Position numbers and translations under genes: made by a program | Part shown: positions 60,001-64,000 of the stretch, piece by piece | Position numbering within the stretch: the first letter of the stretch is position 1 | Layout of the letters: the number at the start of each line of letters is the position of its first letter | From: Leishmania mexicana MHOM/GT/2001/U1103 | Lineage: Eukaryota > Euglenozoa > Kinetoplastea > Trypanosomatida > Trypanosomatidae | NCBI RefSeq assembly: GCF_000234665.1 | Contig: NC_018320.1 | Coordinates: forward strand, 434,001-498,000 | Direction of reading: 5' to 3' | Length of the DNA: 64,000 nt | The notes under the pieces: model-generated | Databases searched by the model: none | What the model was told of the DNA's origin: nothing | Seen by the model: the letters and a program-made list of their open reading frames with translations, nothing else

Positions 60001-62615
60001 GTTGGCAGTGCTACCAGTGTATGCGGTGGATGCCGGACCACCAACTCGTCGCTTGCCGTTGATAGGGGCGATGTCGCTGCAGAGCAGCCCAGATTAGCCT
60101 GCGACACGTTAAGCGACAGTGCCGATGAACTTCGGTCACCATCACCAGAGGTGGTGCTCGCCGCCGAGAAGCCGATCAAGGCGGTCGCTTCGTCCAGAAC
60201 TGGCGGGGCGTCAGGCAGCAGCAGCGAGCGCAGCATGAGCGATCCAACCCGGTCGATCTCGCGGACATGTTGCAGCAGCTTCTTGTACACCTGCTCCCGC
60301 TGCACAGTGACCCCCTCGACGGCGTCGCGCTCCTCATCTTGGCGGTGCAGGGTGTCCTGAAGGACTGCGCAGGAGGCCTGCATCGATGCAGACTCGTTCT
60401 CCAGCCGCTCAATGTCGGCGTGCTTCTTCGCCAGGAGGGCCTTCGCCAAGCTGTCGGCCTCGGCGATCTGCAGCGTCAGTGCCCCGTATCCACGCCAGCG
60501 TCGCAGGGCAATACGCACCCACACGCACGTCCAACGCTCCGCCCAGCGGGCGCGCTGACGCTGTTCCTGCACCTTTCTCTCGTGGCACAAGCGCTTCCAC
60601 GCGCGCAGCACCGCATGCATAAGGCATCGCATCCAGTGCCGGTGCGTGCACTCGATCAGACGTGGCACGTTGCGTTGATGCAGCTCGAGAGACCGCACCT
60701 CGTGGGCCAGCTCTACGGTCGTTCGTGCCGCGTCGAAGTGCGCGGCAACGTACGTCATTCGTGTGAAGCTCGGGTACAGCAGTTCACACAGATCTTTGGC
60801 ATTGCCGAGGCCGTCATCGATGTGGCAAGGAAAGCGGCTGCCGCGGTGCACCTCGCCGCATAGCCGCGAGGCCGACTCATGTCCCATCACGGCAGGCGGT
60901 AACCCAGAGGCGGCAGCCACCGTCTCCCTGTCATCACCATCCCTGCCATCCTTTCGGTGCAGTTCGAGGGTGTTGAGGAGTTCCTCGTCTTGCACGCTGC
61001 CGCCCAGAATGGCGCGGTTGGTTGGCGTGTCGGATACGAACGTGAAGTCGACCAGCATGTAGATGTACGGACTGAGACTCTGCTGGTGCCGCGGGAGACC
61101 GTCAACGAGGGAGCTGAGGAGGTACGTCGCCGCAACCGCGCGCTCGCAGAGGGGGCGCAGGTGGCCCCCGCTGACGACGCTGCCGACTTCGTCGTCGCAC
61201 ATGTCCGGGCTCAAGTCATCGAAGTGGCCAAACACGCCGCCGAAAGGCCCCGTTGTTGCTACGGTGCTGAGCAGGCGCTGAAGTAAGATGTGCGCAACAC
61301 GCTTACCTCGCTCACCACGAGTGCGCTCGCTGTCAAGCACCCGCCTCCACCGCGCCGCCGCCCTCACGTTGGTGCTGTCTGGAGAGGCTGCTGCGCTCGC
61401 AGAACGCCGTGCTGTGCATACGCGCGACGTCGTTTTGAAGCACCTTTGCTGCCCTTGTCCTCGGTGTGGCTCAGACATGTCGACACCGTGTCCAGTGGCG
61501 GAGGGCACGCACGTGGTCGTGCCCCCCGTCCAACCCCACAACCGCTGCTGGAGACTCGTCAGTGAACCTACGGTGGCTTCGCCCTCACTCGGCGGCGAAG
61601 CGTTGTCGCTCAGCCGACTGCCGCTGGAGTGCAGACTGGCAGCGCGCACAAGCGCTTCAGTAGCAGCCTCATGTTCAAGGACGGAAGCTTCGGCGAAAGT
61701 CGCGTTGACGGGTAACGGCGACGACAGCGCTGCCGGAGCCCGGGAAGAGGAGCGAGAGCTGCCCCTGTTGCCCAGCAAACTCCCTACCGCAGGGGCAGAA
61801 CTGTCCACGCTCACTTGCAGCTCCGACGAGAGCGAGACAGACTTCCCCAACGCGGATCCCCTCGTCGAACGCACCGCCGACGCAGCAGCGCCGTCCTTCT
61901 CCACTTCGTGCTCTAAACCCTTTGCACCGGTCAGTGGCAGCAGGCGGCGGTGCCGCGCCGTCGCCAGCACGCTCGCCCGCGCCTCCGCACTGTCTCGTCG
62001 TCGAGATAGGCGCGCCTTAGCCGACTGCGCTGTCGCCGCTGCTGCTGCGGGTGCGGGTATGGCACGCTGAGCGGGTGGCTGCGGCGGCCTTTGCGCCGTG
62101 AGGACGGGCGTGCGGAGCGGCACAACAGCCACGTCCACGGTTGTTGCTGCTACTGGTGCAGAAGCGGCACACGTCTTCTTGCCAAAGAAGGAGTTGTTGG
62201 GCAACATCATGACGGTTGGTGAGGACGGCGTCGCCGTTAGTACCGCTACCCTGCGCCACGACAGCGAGTCTGAGCGGGTCGTCGACGAGGAGGGCTGTGC
62301 CAGGGACGACGGCTCTGGCGTAGCGTGCATCTCCGTGGTCGCATCGGTCGAGGATGGTGCAGAGATGGACTCGCCCCCCCGTGGGGACCCTGCGCCCTTC
62401 TCAGTCTTCGAGTAGTGAGACGAACAGGTGGCACTGGCACCGATGCCGTCGTAGGCCCCCTGCGACGCCTGCTCCTTGCCGATGAGAGAATCTGAGGGAG
62501 AGAAGAGTTGCGACTGCGACTGCGACGGCGAGGGCGACAGCGTGAATGTTGGGCTTACCACCTCACCGACATTGACTTGAATGGGAGGCAGCGGCTGCCT
62601 GGGGCTTGAACGCAT
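57012..62615 (-). CDS. Large unidentified protein with central coiled coil, 1867 aa
   Basis: Not recognised as a known family. The first 420 residues are Ser/Thr/Pro-rich and probably disordered. Residues about 430-560 are more ordered (VAHILLQRLLSTVATTGPF, SLSPYIYMLVDFTFVSD). A charged Arg/Trp-rich helical segment and coiled coil lie at about 670-790 (RWAERWTCVWVRIALRRWRG, then KHADIERLENESASMQ). The C-terminal third holds several similar helical units with a hydrophobic core of the form EF or QF plus LxLL: LTEFMDILC near 1300, YVQFVKLVIRLAHAW near 1530 and FFAEFLQLLCAIAAYA near 1830. These recall degenerate EF-hand-like repeats of flagellar and cytoskeletal proteins. ATG 62615 is the first in a long open frame. 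Cytoskeletal location is a guess. Confidence 0.82.
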   Translation of the reverse strand: MRSSPRQPLPPIQVNVGEVVSPTFTLSPSPSQSQSQLFSPSDSLIGKEQASQGAYDGIGASATCSSHYSKTEKGAGSPRGGESISAPSSTDATTEMHATPEPSSLAQPSSSTTRSDSLSWRRVAVLTATPSSPTVMMLPNNSFFGKKTCAASAPVAATTVDVAVVPLRTPVLTAQRPPQPPAQRAIPAPAAAAATAQSAKARLSRRRDSAEARASVLATARHRRLLPLTGAKGLEHEVEKDGAAASAVRSTRGSALGKSVSLSSELQVSVDSSAPAVGSLLGNRGSSRSSSRAPAALSSPLPVNATFAEASVLEHEAATEALVRAASLHSSGSRLSDNASPPSEGEATVGSLTSLQQRLWGWTGGTTTCVPSATGHGVDMSEPHRGQGQQRCFKTTSRVCTARRSASAAASPDSTNVRAAARWRRVLDSERTRGERGKRVAHILLQRLLSTVATTGPFGGVFGHFDDLSPDMCDDEVGSVVSGGHLRPLCERAVAATYLLSSLVDGLPRHQQSLSPYIYMLVDFTFVSDTPTNRAILGGSVQDEELLNTLELHRKDGRDGDDRETVAAASGLPPAVMGHESASRLCGEVHRGSRFPCHIDDGLGNAKDLCELLYPSFTRMTYVAAHFDAARTTVELAHEVRSLELHQRNVPRLIECTHRHWMRCLMHAVLRAWKRLCHERKVQEQRQRARWAERWTCVWVRIALRRWRGYGALTLQIAEADSLAKALLAKKHADIERLENESASMQASCAVLQDTLHRQDEERDAVEGVTVQREQVYKKLLQHVREIDRVGSLMLRSLLLPDAPPVLDEATALIGFSAASTTSGDGDRSSSALSLNVSQANLGCSAATSPLSTASDELVVRHPPHTLVALPTLLQWAKACVDTVQTEYVSYFPDEEDEVDDDADVAEVATEGSANDAITSQGTEEAKDAVQEKVGLRDKSIASQSPHLRPSLDAPSTRKVPLPRATCTDGASMKEATRSPLTGLEMLLNPAAAEVSASTTRSIAASDTVLVPLHMILLLMRGCCGAQDGSKVASHDRYDALATTTTTSVTITSAADASLADDSGAATATVPSWDLVRTIELADRVILGECHTLLHKEEQLADMDGDGGSAEVASATHEERWPPAPSNSEEARDGLVGVSVSSVSIVYSLSSTTRENLQQVCRVVVDTYEQLTGTACIVTAEQLFERSRGTLLVLIAALMRYYTNWSTRDRQQLPPLSIKGKRTGLPTSTAAAHEGKKHRLNSEWSHPPHSHRGWLEQVQRQAQWIALSFSALHDAVRFAKRSTNVLSIIEQERVARLLQRISLTEFMDILCRSPDHTMQSYVDIIGVVERYAPSLDLVFHQYAVPLAQLCADSEAAKSTPTQSRDARDDGDAYITGNTVWNLLCLTCLAGKAPRFSGASSKGGASLASLALATPSPPLPATLHRPAVFSLIEHAAQGSVASTAMQRSRASMRSFSGATASLPRERSFVSSPVKEMSSRTKFPRAVSVSRKGRPIPCYARALRDDRHVDLRSDTGAVCVNYVQFVKLVIRLAHAWQCQQQQQPLMAQEKALHRAETGEEGGQRATRSLMDMPSGSPLTGAAASPLSSLASSTVDNTGSSDHVRYEAIDYTSPLCPSYFNTFLGGLLLPRLLGANRWIGAVQCAFRSKPVLELLAQHHDSLLTVFNTYQQPCESRGVRAALPPPFSTILASQVFTKNVDTEQHSTVSLIIDGGHRLSHVEHSSFVHATNGNNQPSSTATGAWPTGRKESGELPIRPDPNQRRYPGSRSHPGSVSGARDVGIVSVLRWKNVQGMAKDLQWHREVRLTETGIRHCFDHVVADSAREGEVLFFAEFLQLLCAIAAYAAPDPAVPLEAKLHSFFQTRVLTLLE

Positions 62616-62769
62616 TCTCGCGCGCGTGTGTGCGCGCTAAGGTGAAGGGGCCGAGGAGCGCGCGAGTGGTGGGGTGGGTGAGTGGGTGGGTGGATGGGGA
62701 AGGGGGATGACGTGTTTACAACGCCCACCGTTTGAGGTGTACCACCAAGCGGGAGACACACGCACACAT

Positions 62770-62802
<33 letters not shown>

Positions 62803-63443
62803 TCGAGGGAGTGGGAAGGGAGGGGAGGGGGGGGCGACCGCCGTGTGAATGAGTGTCTCTCTCCGTGTGCGCGTCGAGGTGTGTGCCATTGCCCCATCAA
62901 ACACAAGGAAAGGGTGCGGAGAATGGTGAGGGTAGGAGAGAGACTCGCAGACAAGCGCGTTTCTGTGCACGGGCCGCGCCCGCGCCAGCCGTGCGGGAGG
63001 CGACACATGGTGGCGGCGGTTTCGTGCGCAGCGACGCTCGAGGAGCAGTCACCACACACCGACGCCGTCCCTTCTTCTTGTATCGCCGCATTCTTCGTGG
63101 GTTGTACAGAGACACCTGCAGGCGCATGTAAAGGGGCAGTGGAACGGATGAAAACACGACGTGCCGCGGTCCCACTCGTCCTTCTTCTTGGCTGCTGACG
63201 AGTTGCCATGTGTGTGTGGGGGGGGAGGGGGGCCCCTCCTATGCGACATCTTCGACACCGACCTTGTTTCTTTGTCTGGCTCTGTGCTTGGGGCGGTGTC
63301 CGCAGGGTCGTTGCCACTCGGTTTCCGTCTGATGTCCCGCGCATATCGGGTGCGTGCGTGTACAGCCTCCCGCCCTTGCCCCAGTCGCACATGTCTCTCT
63401 CACTTTGCTGACCTTCCCCCACCCTATGGCTTGAGCCCAACGA
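62616..63443 (-). other. Spacer upstream of the 57012 gene
   Basis: Contains GGTGGGTGAGTGGG-type sequence near 62667-62700, a (CA)14 run at 62771-62798 and a purine-rich tract near 62809-62834. On the minus strand these supply pyrimidine-rich sequence before ATG 62615. No gene is supported. Confidence 0.55.
62771..62798. repeat. (CA)14 microsatellite
   Basis: Fourteen uninterrupted CA units in intergenic sequence. One of many CA/TG tracts typical of Leishmania spacers. Confidence 0.9.
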
Positions 63444-64000
63444 CTAGTACTCCAACAGAATCTGCCGCGGCTGCTGCGGAGGCGGTGAAAAGGGTAACTT
63501 GCCTACGCCATTCCGCTTCATCGCCTTATGATGTGCCTCCACCTGGAGTTGGTTGTAGTGCTTGACCGACTTGCGCAGAGCCTCCCAGATGTCACTGGCC
63601 CGCTCGCGCAGCGCGGCCGCCTCGCTCTGCAGAGCCACCTGCTCATCTTCCGCAGTCCGCAGTCCCCGAGCAAAGCCGCTGCCAGGCGAGTGGCGTGGCG
63701 GGGGGGACGGCGGTGGGCTCTGCCAAAGCCGAGAGGGCGCATCGTCGGCATCGTGTTCGGTAGATGATGCGGCTTCCTCGACCGCATCGCAGCGGTGCAC
63801 CAGCAGCTCGTAGAAGGGTCGCGCCTCGACATCGTTACCGTTGCGCACCCACGTGCGGTGGCGCTGCACGCGATGCTGGTGCGTCTGCACGGCCTCAATC
63901 CCTCGAGCCGCGCCATCGCCTCCCCCGCTGATCGACACACCTGCAGACGTCTCACCAGCACATGGGGTTGGCGCGGCGATGGGGCGCACAGCGGCGAAGG
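63444..64000 (-). CDS. Partial unidentified protein, C-terminal 185 aa, runs off the right edge
   Basis: The frame is open to the window edge on the minus strand with no ATG, so the 5' part is outside. The visible end has a Glu/Ala/His-containing ordered segment (ARPFYELLVHRCDAVEEA), a Pro/Ser-rich linker (PPPSPPPRHSPGSG), a helical stretch likely to form a coiled coil (QSEAAALRERASDIWEALRK and the following SVKHYNQLQVEAHHKA), and ends PRQILLEY at stop codon 63444. No family is recognised. It is the first gene of the leftward block in transcription order inside this window. Confidence 0.75.
   Translation of the reverse strand, partial: FAAVRPIAAPTPCAGETSAGVSISGGGDGAARGIEAVQTHQHRVQRHRTWVRNGNDVEARPFYELLVHRCDAVEEAASSTEHDADDAPSRLWQSPPPSPPPRHSPGSGFARGLRTAEDEQVALQSEAAALRERASDIWEALRKSVKHYNQLQVEAHHKAMKRNGVGKLPFSPPPQQPRQILLEY

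Noticed and set aside
1..64000. CRISPR arrays, bacterial operons or prophage
   Set aside because: No regular spacer-repeat arrays, ribosome binding sites or phage-like gene sets are present; the gene content is eukaryotic.

Overview
The window looks like nuclear DNA of a trypanosomatid, most probably a Leishmania species. It is GC-rich. Its long genes show no sign of introns and lie in strand-coherent blocks. The transcribed strand carries pyrimidine tracts before the start codons, as trans-splicing requires. Two gene families point to trypanosomatids: an EMAPII-type tRNA-binding cofactor and a relic resembling amastin. Three copies of a SIDER-like repeat narrow this towards Leishmania. Species and chromosome were not determined.

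Layout: positions 1-4848 are read rightwards and hold a broken amastin-like gene (about 744-1646), an unidentified 154-residue protein (2970-3434) and the tRNA-binding-domain protein (4135-4848). Positions 4849-5801 are a convergent strand-switch region containing one tRNA-Gln(CUG) gene on the minus strand. Everything from 5802 to the right edge is one leftward block. In transcription order from the right edge it holds: a partial coiled-coil protein (63444-64000); a 1867-residue protein (57012-62615); an Sm-like protein (55402-55851); a 2133-residue protein with an MGC N-terminus (46431-52832); a very large, probably mitochondrial protein (40200-45644); a giant cullin (31817-38449); a probable mitochondrial protein with four dsRBD-like modules (26936-30664); an atypical cyclophilin (24972-26138); an OSCA/TMEM63-type channel (19226-23530); coatomer delta (16584-18194); ribosomal protein eL39 (15290-15445); two unidentified proteins (12933-14396 and 10272-11273); a small unidentified protein (8839-9177); and a five-WW-domain protein with an NYN-like N-terminus (5802-7751).

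Three direct copies of one interspersed repeat lie between genes at about 9392-9797, 11930-12614 and 53443-54047. They have the size and placement of Leishmania SIDER2 elements and could act in mRNA turnover or seed recombination.

The genes do not form one pathway, as is normal for trypanosomatid polycistronic units. Themes represented are translation (eL39, tRNA-Gln, tRNA-binding cofactor), RNA processing (Sm-like protein, dsRBD-like protein, NYN/WW protein), ubiquitin ligation (cullin), vesicle traffic (delta-COP) and membrane or cortex functions (OSCA-like channel, MGC protein). The least explained items are the NYN/WW fusion, the four-module dsRBD-like protein, the Sm-like protein with a basic insert, and the giant proteins with mostly unassigned sequence.
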